The position numbers were made by a program, and so were the translations under genes. Positions 1-5,048 of a DNA stretch of 9,063 bases are shown in pieces; position 1 is the stretch's first letter; every line of letters begins with the position of its first letter. Under the pieces are notes generated by a model, which had not been told where the DNA came from, ran no database searches, and worked only from the letters and a program-made list of their open reading frames with translations. The DNA lies in contig JBGUPL010000045.1 in assembly GCA_045130275.1 (NCBI GenBank), positions 1-9,063 of the forward strand. The letters run 5' to 3'. Source of the stretch: F23-D06 sp045130275 (lineage in GTDB: Bacteria; Bacteroidota; Bacteroidia; Bacteroidales; WCHB1-69).

Positions 1-1
1 A

Positions 2-142
2 GGTGTTATGGAGAATATGCTTTGGCCGGTGGAGAATATGGAACAGCTGAACGCGCGGCGCGAGCACATGCTGCTGCCTCCGATGGATACGACGGGGATC
101 AAAGTCTACGAACTGGATCGGGATATTCGGTTTTTACATTGA
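2..142 (+). CDS. C-terminal end of an unidentified protein (partial)
   Basis: An open frame enters from the left edge and stops at the TGA at 140-142, giving about 46 residues that end in DRDIRFLH. The segment is rich in Met, Glu and Arg, with WPVENMEQLNARRE and MLLPPMDTTG stretches, and reads like ordinary protein rather than a shadow frame. It has no membrane segment, and I do not recognise the family. Nineteen bases after its stop, in the same frame, lies an orphan FGE-type C-terminal tail, so the present 3' end may be a recombination junction. The start and most of the gene are outside the window. Confidence 0.55.
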   Translation, partial: GVMENMLWPVENMEQLNARREHMLLPPMDTTGIKVYELDRDIRFLH

Positions 143-160
143 AGATATGAAACTTTGTGA

Positions 161-205
161 TCTCCTCTGGTCGGCTTCAGGGTGATTGCGGTGAGAAAGA
201 GGTAG
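161..205 (+). pseudogene. Orphan FGE-sulfatase C-terminal tail (copy 1)
   Basis: Read in frame, this stretch gives SPLVGFRVIAVRKR followed by a TAG stop at 203-205. G-F-R followed by hydrophobic residues is the usual C-terminal signature of FGE-sulfatase (SUMF1, PF03781) domains. No open frame leads into it: an in-frame TGA at 158-160 precedes it immediately. A near-identical stretch occurs at 1340-1370 (28 of 31 bases by eye against 169-199), also just downstream of an unrelated gene. I read it as the scar of a replaced or deleted FGE-family gene. The alternative is that the bases are a non-coding repeat that happens to translate well. Confidence 0.55.
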
Positions 206-231
206 CAGTTAGCAGTTAGTAGTTAGCAGTC
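204..231 (+). repeat. Heptamer tandem repeat (AGCAGTT, about 4 copies)
   Basis: Four consecutive 7-bp units read AGCAGTT, AGCAGTT, AGTAGTT and AGCAGTC. The array begins within the stop codon of the orphan FGE tail. It is non-coding and may be a slippage-generated simple repeat. Confidence 0.8.
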
Positions 232-282
232 GGGTGGGAGGAACGGAAAGCCCCAATGATATAAAAATATTCTTCCTTAAGC

Positions 283-297
283 TGCCCCGGAGGGGCA
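283..297 (+). repeat. Small hairpin, TGCCCC-GGA-GGGGCA
   Basis: This is a perfect 6-bp stem with a three-base GGA loop. The same loop occurs in the GCGTCTC hairpins at 373-389 and 4993-5009. It is the first element of a hairpin cluster running to 389. No T-run follows, so a classical intrinsic terminator is unlikely. Confidence 0.7.
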
Positions 298-316
298 AGA
301 CGCACGCAGTGCAATT

Positions 317-428
317 AACCCCACACAAGGCGACAGCCGCAGTGTGGGGTGGAGAACGCGGCCATCGTGGCGGCGTCTCGGAGAGACGCAACAGATTCAA
401 GCAATAAAGAACCAAAAATCACCGAACA
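317..428 (+). repeat. Leader repeat, copy A (two hairpins upstream of the 429 gene)
   Basis: This 112-base non-coding leader is closely similar to 4935-5048 in front of the S41 peptidase gene. It contains a 9-bp stem ACCCCACAC/GTGTGGGGT (318-326 with 342-350) and a 7-bp stem GCGTCTC-GGA-GAGACGC (373-389). A conserved run follows, AACAGATTCAAGCAATAAAG, up to the start codon. Similarity continues into the signal-peptide codons, to about base 470. It may be a mobile repeat, a shared 5' untranslated region, or both. No clear TAnnTTTG element was seen in it. Confidence 0.8.
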
Positions 429-1322
429 ATGAACAACGCCGTCATCAAATTAGCCTTCCTGCTTTTGCTCTCATTGACAGGAATCACCCTTTTCACCGTG
501 CAGGCCCAAAATACGGAGTATTCGAGAAGCGGCAAAGATGGCGTCTGGTTTGAGGTGCGTAACGACACCTCGAATCCCTGCCGCTATACTGAGGACAACA
601 AAATTTACCAGGCGGAGCGTGTGTTCACCTTCGGGTTCCGCTATTACGATCCGCAGGGCAAGGAACGCTATATGAGGCACAAAAAGATTACAAAACAAGG
701 GTTTTGTCTTACAGAGACGGGCGACACAACCGAGTGTACTTACGAAGTGTCGGATTTTTCTTTCTCGGATACCTTTGATGACCCCGATTCTTGCAGCAAC
801 CGTTATGTCTTGGAGGTCGCATGCCACCATAAGATTTTCAGCAAAGATTATGACCAAACCGTGGAGGCATTATGCTTCCTTTTTGCCGACCAGAGGTCAA
901 GGGAAACCTCGTATTCGGGCATCGTGGAGAACGAACGGAATTTGTGGATGCATCCCATGAGAAGCCGCCTGTTTCGAATCGTCGAGATCAATCCCTTCCC
1001 GTATATCCAATATCCCATCAAAAAAGGAAAGACTTGGAAATGGCGACTCTCCATCGGCAGTCAGTGGGGTGACGAGCGTTGGAAGACGTGGACGGGCGGC
1101 ATCGTCAACAAGTACAAATACAAGATCACCGACACGGATTGCGAGATCGTCACGCCCATGGGCACGCTTTCGTGCGTGAAGGTGGAGGCCGTGGCCAAAA
1201 GCCGCATCGGAAAGACCTGCCTCACAGCTTATTACAACGACACTTATGGTTTTGTGAAGATGGACAACACCAACATTGACGGGTCAAGGATTGTCATTGA
1301 TTTGGTGGGGGTGAAGTTTTAG
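429..1322 (+). CDS. Exported protein with DUF3108/TapB-like C-terminal region
   Basis: The product is 297 aa. Residues 1-26 form a Sec signal peptide: N-terminal Lys, a hydrophobic core around residues 8-24, and a likely cut after V-Q-A26. The mature protein has nine Cys between residues 51 and 264, consistent with disulfides in the periplasm or outside the cell. Residues about 190-297 contain YPIKKGKTWKW, a TPMGTLSCVKVEAVA stretch and a YYNDTYGFVKMD stretch. That pattern resembles DUF3108/TapB-type beta-rich envelope proteins, where a GT-x-x-C-x-K strand is followed by a G-F-V-K strand. I recognise no catalytic motif and give no enzymatic role. The start at 429 is supported by the signal peptide and by alignment of this start with that of the S41 gene at 5049, which carries the same leader. 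An orphan FGE tail follows 18 bases after the stop, in the same frame. Confidence 0.85.
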   Translation: MNNAVIKLAFLLLLSLTGITLFTVQAQNTEYSRSGKDGVWFEVRNDTSNPCRYTEDNKIYQAERVFTFGFRYYDPQGKERYMRHKKITKQGFCLTETGDTTECTYEVSDFSFSDTFDDPDSCSNRYVLEVACHHKIFSKDYDQTVEALCFLFADQRSRETSYSGIVENERNLWMHPMRSRLFRIVEINPFPYIQYPIKKGKTWKWRLSIGSQWGDERWKTWTGGIVNKYKYKITDTDCEIVTPMGTLSCVKVEAVAKSRIGKTCLTAYYNDTYGFVKMDNTNIDGSRIVIDLVGVKF

Positions 1323-1340
1323 ATGTAACACATGGAGAAG

Positions 1341-1382
1341 GTCGGCTTCCGGGTGATTGCGGTGCGGAAGAAGCAATTATGA
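1341..1382 (+). pseudogene. Orphan FGE-sulfatase C-terminal tail (copy 2)
   Basis: In frame with the preceding gene but after its TAG and a further TAA, this reads VGFRVIAVRKKQL and then TGA at 1380-1382. It matches copy 1 at 170-205 in both DNA and peptide. The GFR-V motif is typical of the end of FGE-fold domains. The rest of the domain is absent upstream, where an unrelated exported protein sits instead. The interpretation is that an FGE gene body was replaced while its last dozen codons survived. Confidence 0.55.
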
Positions 1383-1412
1383 ATGCTGAATGTTGAATTA
1401 TGAATGCTGAAT
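1375..1412 (+). repeat. Direct repeat of 17 bp, period 21
   Basis: AATTATGAATGCTGAAT occurs at 1375-1391 and again, identical, at 1396-1412. A decayed related stretch (ATATAGAATGTAAAATTAAG) follows up to the start codon at 1432. The AT-rich AATTATGAAT/AATTAAGAAT vocabulary recurs at 4345-4378. It forms the immediate leader of the shortened FGE gene. Confidence 0.8.
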
Positions 1413-1431
1413 ATAGAATGTAAAATTAAGA

Positions 1432-1911
1432 ATGAAAAACATCATCTTGTCACTTCTCGGATGTACGCTTTTCCTCGTCACATTCGCGCAACCGAAAAAG
1501 ATCACCATTGCCGTGAACGACAAGGTCAAAATCGATATGGTACTGATAACTCCCGACACATTTGTCAGGAAGAACTATTGTGGTGATACGGTTTGTGACT
1601 ATTCGCGCATTTGTCCTGTGATGGGGAAGCGCACATACAATGATTATGGTCTGTATGATATGAGTGGCAATGTGGCAGAATGGTGCAGTGACTGGTTCTC
1701 CCCCGATTATTATGTTCCGGATTCATTATACTACCGACCTAATGGTCCCGAAACTGGCGAGTTTAAATTGTTGAAAGGGGGTTCTTGGGGATCCTCAACA
1801 CTTCGGTTTTTGGAAGTGGACACAAGAGTCGGGTGCCGCCCGGAATACATTTCCAATGGTATTGGGTTCCGTTTGGCGATGGATGCCGAAGGGGGCGACC
1901 CCAATATATAA
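1432..1911 (+). CDS. Internally deleted FGE-fold (SUMF1-like) secreted protein
   Basis: The product is 159 aa. Residues 1-19 are a signal peptide (MKNIILSLLG start, cut near F-A-Q). Residues about 31-48 correspond to the first strands of an FGE domain. From about residue 61 the chain is the C-terminal half: YGLYDMSGNVAEWCSDWF (72-89), KGGSWG (115-120) and GIGFRLAMD (143-151). The middle of a normal domain, with the EVT helix and the RLPTEAEWEY core, is absent. Compared with the neighbour at 2060, about 120-130 residues are missing without loss of frame. The paired cysteines used by true formylglycine-generating enzymes near the C-terminus are not present; there is only C135. Cys50, Cys55 and Cys61 resemble the N-terminal Cys group of the neighbour. 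It may be expressed as a short protein or be an in-frame relic. The start is set by the signal peptide. Confidence 0.7.
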   Translation: MKNIILSLLGCTLFLVTFAQPKKITIAVNDKVKIDMVLITPDTFVRKNYCGDTVCDYSRICPVMGKRTYNDYGLYDMSGNVAEWCSDWFSPDYYVPDSLYYRPNGPETGEFKLLKGGSWGSSTLRFLEVDTRVGCRPEYISNGIGFRLAMDAEGGDPNI

Positions 1912-1927
1912 AACAGCTTCCTTGAGC

Positions 1928-2008
1928 AGCCCGTTAGGGGCTAAAGCTCGGTAGAAAGGCGAACGTCCCGTTTTTCCAAAGCCCCTTCAGGGGCGACACC
2001 CTGGGGTG
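1928..2008 (+). repeat. Cluster of small palindromes
   Basis: Three short inverted repeats lie in the gap between the FGE genes: AGCCC/GGGCT (1928-1942), GCCCC-TTCA-GGGGC (1981-1994) and CACCC-TG-GGGTG (1997-2008). The style (GC-rich arms, loops of two to five bases) matches the hairpins at 283-297, 373-389 and 4910-4924. I take this as a Bacteroidota-type interspersed palindromic repeat. It is not followed by a T-run. Confidence 0.6.
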
Positions 2009-2059
2009 ATGTGTGCGGGCAAAAAGATCAGGAATGAATATCGCAAAAAAAACAAAACA

Positions 2060-2893
2060 ATGAAAAACATCATCAGATTAACCTTGACCATCATCGCCAC
2101 CCTCTTTGTGATGCATGACGCTTTTTCGCAGAACGACAGCCTTGTGGTGCGGGTTCGCGACATCGACATCGTGATGATGAAGGTGGAGGGCGGCACCTAC
2201 CAGCGGGGCTGCACCTACGTGGAGGATTGTAGAGGTTGCTGCTTGAAGCAACTGAGCGGGGAGAACACCGTGACGGTGGGGACCTTCTACATGGCGAAGC
2301 TGGAGGTGACGCAGGAACTGTATCTTTCGGTGATGGGGAAGAATCCGTCGTGGTTCAAACCGGACAGCGCCCATCCTCGGCTCTGGAAGCGTCCGGTTGA
2401 GAGCATCAGCTGGTATAATGCGCAGGCATTTATTGACTCGTTGAATGCGCTCACGGGGATGCATTTCCGGCTGCCCACGGAGGCGGAATGGGAATACGTC
2501 GCCCGCGGGGGGAAACACGACGACCCGTATGTCTTCTCCGGCAGCAATGATGTGGACGAGGTGGCGTGGTATCACATCAATGATCCCAACGTTGTGAATG
2601 AATGCCATGCGTGGACATTCCCTTCGGGAAGGAAGAAACCCAACTCGTTGGGATTGTGCGACATGACGGGCAATGTGGCGGAGTGGTGCAGCGATTGGTA
2701 CAGCGACAGCTATTACCAGACGCAAAAGCTTTTCAAAAACCCCAAAGGGCCGGCCTCGGGCGAGACAAAGGTGGTGCGGGGCGGCAGCTTTGGCATCGGA
2801 GCGCACCCGAACTTGGAGGTCCGCTACCGTCGCGGCGTCTCCCCCGACAAAAAGGACATGCACATCGGCATGCGGCTGGTGCTGGATGTGTGA
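2060..2893 (+). CDS. FGE-fold (SUMF1-like) secreted protein, full length, probably non-catalytic
   Basis: The product is 277 aa from the ATG at 2060. An upstream in-frame ATG at 2006 would add 18 charged residues in front of a good signal peptide (1-23, cut near F-S-Q) and is rejected. Domain landmarks in order are MMKVEGGTY (39-47), FYMAKLEVTQELY (76-88), RPVESISWYNAQAF (111-124), RLPTEAEWEYVARGG (137-151), LGLCDMTGNVAEWC (197-210), VVRGGSF (238-244) and IGMRLVLDV at the end. This is the complete FGE-sulfatase (PF03781) order. The C-terminal segment 241-277 contains no cysteine, so the oxidising Cys pair of authentic FGE is missing and sulfatase maturation is unlikely. An unusual Cys51-x5-Cys57-x2-Cys60-Cys61 group sits near the N-terminus. 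A structural or ligand-binding role in the envelope is plausible, as for other non-catalytic members of this fold. Confidence 0.9.
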   Translation: MKNIIRLTLTIIATLFVMHDAFSQNDSLVVRVRDIDIVMMKVEGGTYQRGCTYVEDCRGCCLKQLSGENTVTVGTFYMAKLEVTQELYLSVMGKNPSWFKPDSAHPRLWKRPVESISWYNAQAFIDSLNALTGMHFRLPTEAEWEYVARGGKHDDPYVFSGSNDVDEVAWYHINDPNVVNECHAWTFPSGRKKPNSLGLCDMTGNVAEWCSDWYSDSYYQTQKLFKNPKGPASGETKVVRGGSFGIGAHPNLEVRYRRGVSPDKKDMHIGMRLVLDV

Positions 2894-2982
2894 AACAACG
2901 CAATGCAGCCGCCCTGCTTGCCATAGAGTTACCATTGAGGAAGAGCTTGTGATTCGCTGATTTCGGTTGTCGCTTTTGTGCC

Positions 2983-4074
2983 TTACGACTGAACTGAGTT
3001 GACAGGTTTCACCGCCTCATATCCCCCGTTCTTCTTCGATCCCACGTACGCCACGCGGCCTTGTTTGCGGAGCTCGGCAAGACAGCGTTCCACGGTGCTC
3101 TGCGAAATGGACGTTTCGGAGGTGATTTCGGTGGAACGGCATCCGGGGTGCGACTGGATGTATGCGAAAACGGTTTCTGTTTTGCCTTTCGAAGGGGTTG
3201 CAGGACGGCTTTTCTTTTTGTCCGATGTAGAGACGTGGCGCGCCCCGTCTTTACCCTGTTTGGTTTTACCCGATTCCAAATGGCTGGCAATCCGTTCGGC
3301 TATTTCATTGTTGTTTCTGGTGTCGATGGTGAATTTGAGAGGCGTTCGTGTCCAGGGCATCTTTTTCATCTCGACCTCGTTTTCTTTGCACGAGGCAATG
3401 TATTTATAGGGAACCAACAATGTGGAAGAAATTCTCACAAACTCCTCATCCCCAAACAGTTGCTCAAGATGTACCATAGAACCGAGGCGGCTATGCCAGA
3501 TGTTGTCCACCGTGTAGATGCGGGTGTAGTTGCCGTCCTGCCGGCAGTAGTAGATGTCGTCGATGGGAATCAGGATGAGCTTGTTGTTGTGATCGACCAC
3601 ATCCAGTTTCCGGACTTCTTGATACACAATCTTCACTTCGTTATCCAAGGCATCTTGCAGCTGCTTCCGCTCCCCGAACATGAACGGGAAGAAGTTGAAA
3701 GCTACATCTCGGGAAATAAGCATGAACGTATGGGTACCGAAAAAACGCCAGAATCCAATAGGCTCAATTGCGGGTCCCATGCATTTCATGATGTTGGGAT
3801 AGGCAATGGCCATATCAATCAATCCGATTGTTATAGACATGAGAACAACGACCAACCAGTAGAGGACGTTCAGGTGTCTCTTTTTAATCAGCAGTGGGTA
3901 GAGCAGGAAGTAGTTGATGTAGAGCGTTGCCAACAACATCACGCCTGTGAAAAACTCCTTCCAGTTACTGCCGGCGTATGGCCGGAGGAAAGAATTCCGG
4001 GAAAAGAAGTAGAGCAACGCAGCGCAAAACAGAACGTTCAATACAATGGTAACAATCTTGTTTGAATTTTTCAT
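2983..4074 (-). CDS. Membrane-anchored LytTR transcription regulator with C-terminal winged helix
   Basis: The product is 363 aa. Four hydrophobic segments fall at about residues 5-25, 41-61, 68-92 and 108-133, then a charged helical linker at 134-155. A LytTR DNA-binding domain occupies about 156-255: KLILIPIDDIYYCRQDGNYT, the H-S-R-L-G-S-M turn and EEFVRISSTLLVPYKYI are characteristic. A Lys/Ser/Thr-rich linker (268-297) leads to a second DNA-binding-type domain at about 298-355. Its STEITSETSISQSTVERCL reads as a helix-turn-helix, with a K-x-G-R-V-A-Y-V wing. There is no receiver or kinase domain, so the membrane part is the likely sensor. The gene is convergent with the FGE gene and divergent from the lipoprotein gene, and paired GAGGGAA-like sites lie in the shared upstream region. 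Autoregulation and control of the divergent gene are inferred. Confidence 0.92.
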   Translation of the reverse strand: MKNSNKIVTIVLNVLFCAALLYFFSRNSFLRPYAGSNWKEFFTGVMLLATLYINYFLLYPLLIKKRHLNVLYWLVVVLMSITIGLIDMAIAYPNIMKCMGPAIEPIGFWRFFGTHTFMLISRDVAFNFFPFMFGERKQLQDALDNEVKIVYQEVRKLDVVDHNNKLILIPIDDIYYCRQDGNYTRIYTVDNIWHSRLGSMVHLEQLFGDEEFVRISSTLLVPYKYIASCKENEVEMKKMPWTRTPLKFTIDTRNNNEIAERIASHLESGKTKQGKDGARHVSTSDKKKSRPATPSKGKTETVFAYIQSHPGCRSTEITSETSISQSTVERCLAELRKQGRVAYVGSKKNGGYEAVKPVNSVQS

Positions 4075-4098
4075 ATCGTCAGGTGTTTATTTCAGCAG

Positions 4099-4106
4099 CA
4101 AAAATA
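4099..4106 (-). promoter_or_regulatory. Possible -7 element for the LytTR gene
   Basis: On the minus strand this reads TATTTTTG, matching the Bacteroidota TAnnTTTG -7 consensus, 24 bases before the ATG at 4074. A -33 TTTG at ideal spacing is not clear; there is only ATTG, about 23 bases upstream. The leader would be about 17 nt. Confidence 0.4.
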
Positions 4107-4161
4107 CGCAAAATATCCATTTAAAACATCAATTTAATCCTTCATTTTCGTCCGCTTTTCG

Positions 4162-4194
4162 ATTTATTCCCTCACACACACCACTCCGTCCCGA
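4162..4194 (-). promoter_or_regulatory. Candidate LytTR operator facing the LytTR gene
   Basis: On the minus strand, GTGAGGGAATAAAT (4175 to 4162) is an exact copy, in opposite orientation, of 4294-4307. It contains GAGGGAATA at 4173-4165. Twenty-one bases away, at 4194-4186, is a weaker TCGGGACGG sharing only the GGGA core. LytTR regulators typically bind two direct 9-bp repeats separated by about 12 bp, which is this geometry. The second half-site here is poor. Confidence 0.4.
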
Positions 4195-4274
4195 TTTTTC
4201 AACCCATTAACAAACAGTATTATAACACAATGCAACATCCTTTGTTTTGGTCACCTCGTCATATTTTGCCCTGA

Positions 4275-4304
4275 GAGGGAACATATTCCTGTGGTGAGGG
4301 AATA
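4275..4304 (+). promoter_or_regulatory. Candidate LytTR operator facing the lipoprotein gene
   Basis: There are two direct repeats, GAGGGAACA (4275-4283) and GAGGGAATA (4296-4304), identical at 8 of 9 positions and separated by exactly 12 bp. This is the classic layout for LytTR-domain binding (two half-sites one helical face apart, about 21 bp start to start). The pair ends 20 bases before a TAATTTTG -7 element, a good activator position. The downstream site belongs to a 14-bp perfect inverted repeat with 4162-4175. Confidence 0.55.
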
Positions 4305-4324
4305 AATATTTAGGGGGAAGGTTG

Positions 4325-4332
4325 TAATTTTG
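4325..4332 (+). promoter_or_regulatory. Possible -7 element for the lipocalin-like lipoprotein gene
   Basis: TAATTTTG matches TAnnTTTG exactly. No TTTG is found at the -33 position, where the candidate LytTR half-site lies instead, which fits an activator-dependent promoter. Transcription from here would leave a leader of about 140 nt before the ATG at 4482, including a 14-bp tandem repeat. Confidence 0.45.
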
Positions 4333-4344
4333 CCGACGAAAACC

Positions 4345-4372
4345 AATTCAGAATTAAGAATTCAGAATTAAG
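4345..4372 (+). repeat. Tandem 14-bp repeat (AATTCAGAATTAAG x2)
   Basis: Two perfect adjacent copies lie at 4345-4358 and 4359-4372, followed by a partial AATGAAG. They are AT-rich and non-coding. With the operators and -7 elements they account for part of the 407-bp gap 4075-4481; the rest (about 4195-4274 and 4380-4481) is AT-rich, and I see no gene in it. Confidence 0.85.
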
Positions 4373-4481
4373 AATGAAGAGTATCTCGGATAAAGTTGTC
4401 TTTCTATATGAACTATAGCCGATTGCCAGTTGCCTATCAAAAAACAAACCCAAATAATTTCATCATTAAAACCTTAAAGAA

Positions 4482-4880
4482 ATGAAAAAAGCGTTTTTTA
4501 TCTTGGCGATGGCGTTCGCCGCAGTAACCGTAATGACTTCTTGTTCCGACAAGAAAGTGACGAAAGAATCATTCATAGGGACTTGGGAGGTCACCTCCAT
4601 TCAGGAGAAACCCACTTCCGGCACCGAGTGGAGAGATGTGGTTAATGGAGGCATGACACTCACAGTCAAAGCAGACGGAACCTGTCTCATCCAGTATTCG
4701 GATGGCTCATCGGAAAATTCCCCTTGGGCATACGACGAAAGCACAAACAAGCTTCTTATTTTGTTCCAATATTGGACGGTTCAGAAATGCTCCAAAAAGG
4801 AAATTCAGCTCTATTGTGACGAGTTTGCCGACACTTATCTTGCTGAGGTTCAACGCGCCACGCTGAAAAGAGTCAAGTAG
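4482..4880 (+). CDS. Small lipocalin-like lipoprotein
   Basis: The product is 132 aa. Residues 1-20 are a lipoprotein signal peptide ending in V-M-T-S before Cys21, a usable lipobox, so the mature protein is probably lipid-anchored in the envelope. SFIGTWEVTSI (30-40) is the G-x-W strand typical of lipocalin-like domains. MTLTVKADGTCLIQYSDG (58-75), a SPWAYDESTNKLLI stretch (80-93) and a Lys/Glu-rich end complete an all-beta pattern of the usual length for such small Bacteroidota proteins. The ligand is unknown. It lies divergent to the LytTR regulator behind candidate LytTR sites and is therefore a likely target of that regulator. The ATG follows an A-rich AAAGAA. Confidence 0.85.
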   Translation: MKKAFFILAMAFAAVTVMTSCSDKKVTKESFIGTWEVTSIQEKPTSGTEWRDVVNGGMTLTVKADGTCLIQYSDGSSENSPWAYDESTNKLLILFQYWTVQKCSKKEIQLYCDEFADTYLAEVQRATLKRVK

Positions 4881-4909
4881 CATTTGCCATGCCCTTTCAA
4901 GCCGGACAT

Positions 4910-4924
4910 CGTGCCAGCGGCACG
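4910..4924 (+). repeat. Small hairpin CGTGCC-AGC-GGCACG
   Basis: This is a perfect 6-bp stem with a three-base loop, 30 bases after the lipoprotein stop. It is not followed by a T-run. Its style matches the other tight-loop hairpins in the window. Confidence 0.7.
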
Positions 4925-4934
4925 GCATCCCAAT

Positions 4935-5048
4935 AACCCCACACAAGCGGCAGAGGAGCGCAGTGTGGGGTGAGGATGCGGCTTCTGTGATAGCGTCTCG
5001 GAGAGACGCAACAAATTCAAGCATTAAAGAACCACCAATCACCATGCA
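4935..5048 (+). repeat. Leader repeat, copy B (two hairpins upstream of the S41 gene)
   Basis: This 114-base leader is homologous to 317-428. The ACCCCACAC/GTGTGGGGT stem lies at 4936-4944 and 4963-4971, and the GCGTCTC-GGA-GAGACGC hairpin at 4993-5009 is identical to copy A. The loop of the first hairpin differs between copies, while its stem is unchanged. Similarity runs on into the signal-peptide codons to about 5087. Its position before two unrelated secreted genes suggests a shared leader or an inserted repeat. Confidence 0.8.

Noticed and set aside
204..231. CRISPR-like array
   Set aside because: Units are only 7 bp and contiguous, with no spacers and no cas genes in the window.
318..350. 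Intrinsic terminator reading of the ACCCCACAC/GTGTGGGGT hairpin
   Set aside because: No T-run follows in either copy, and the hairpin is part of a repeated leader upstream of genes rather than a transcript end.
344..553. Small open frame of 69 codons over the leader and start of the 429 gene
   Set aside because: It covers the repeated hairpin leader and the signal-peptide codons of the real gene in another frame, with no protein-like features.
2006..2059. Upstream ATG extending the full-length FGE protein by 18 residues
   Set aside because: It would place charged residues before a good signal peptide and lies within the palindromic repeat; the ATG at 2060 matches the MKNII start of the neighbour.
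2078..2935. Minus-strand open frame of 285 codons opposite the full-length FGE gene
   Set aside because: The plus strand carries unmistakable FGE motifs; the antisense product is His/Arg-rich without any family signature.
3061..4065. Long plus-strand open frame of 334 codons opposite the LytTR gene
   Set aside because: It is fully antisense to a clear LytTR coding sequence, has no recognisable domain or signal peptide, and its length follows from the codon bias of the real gene.
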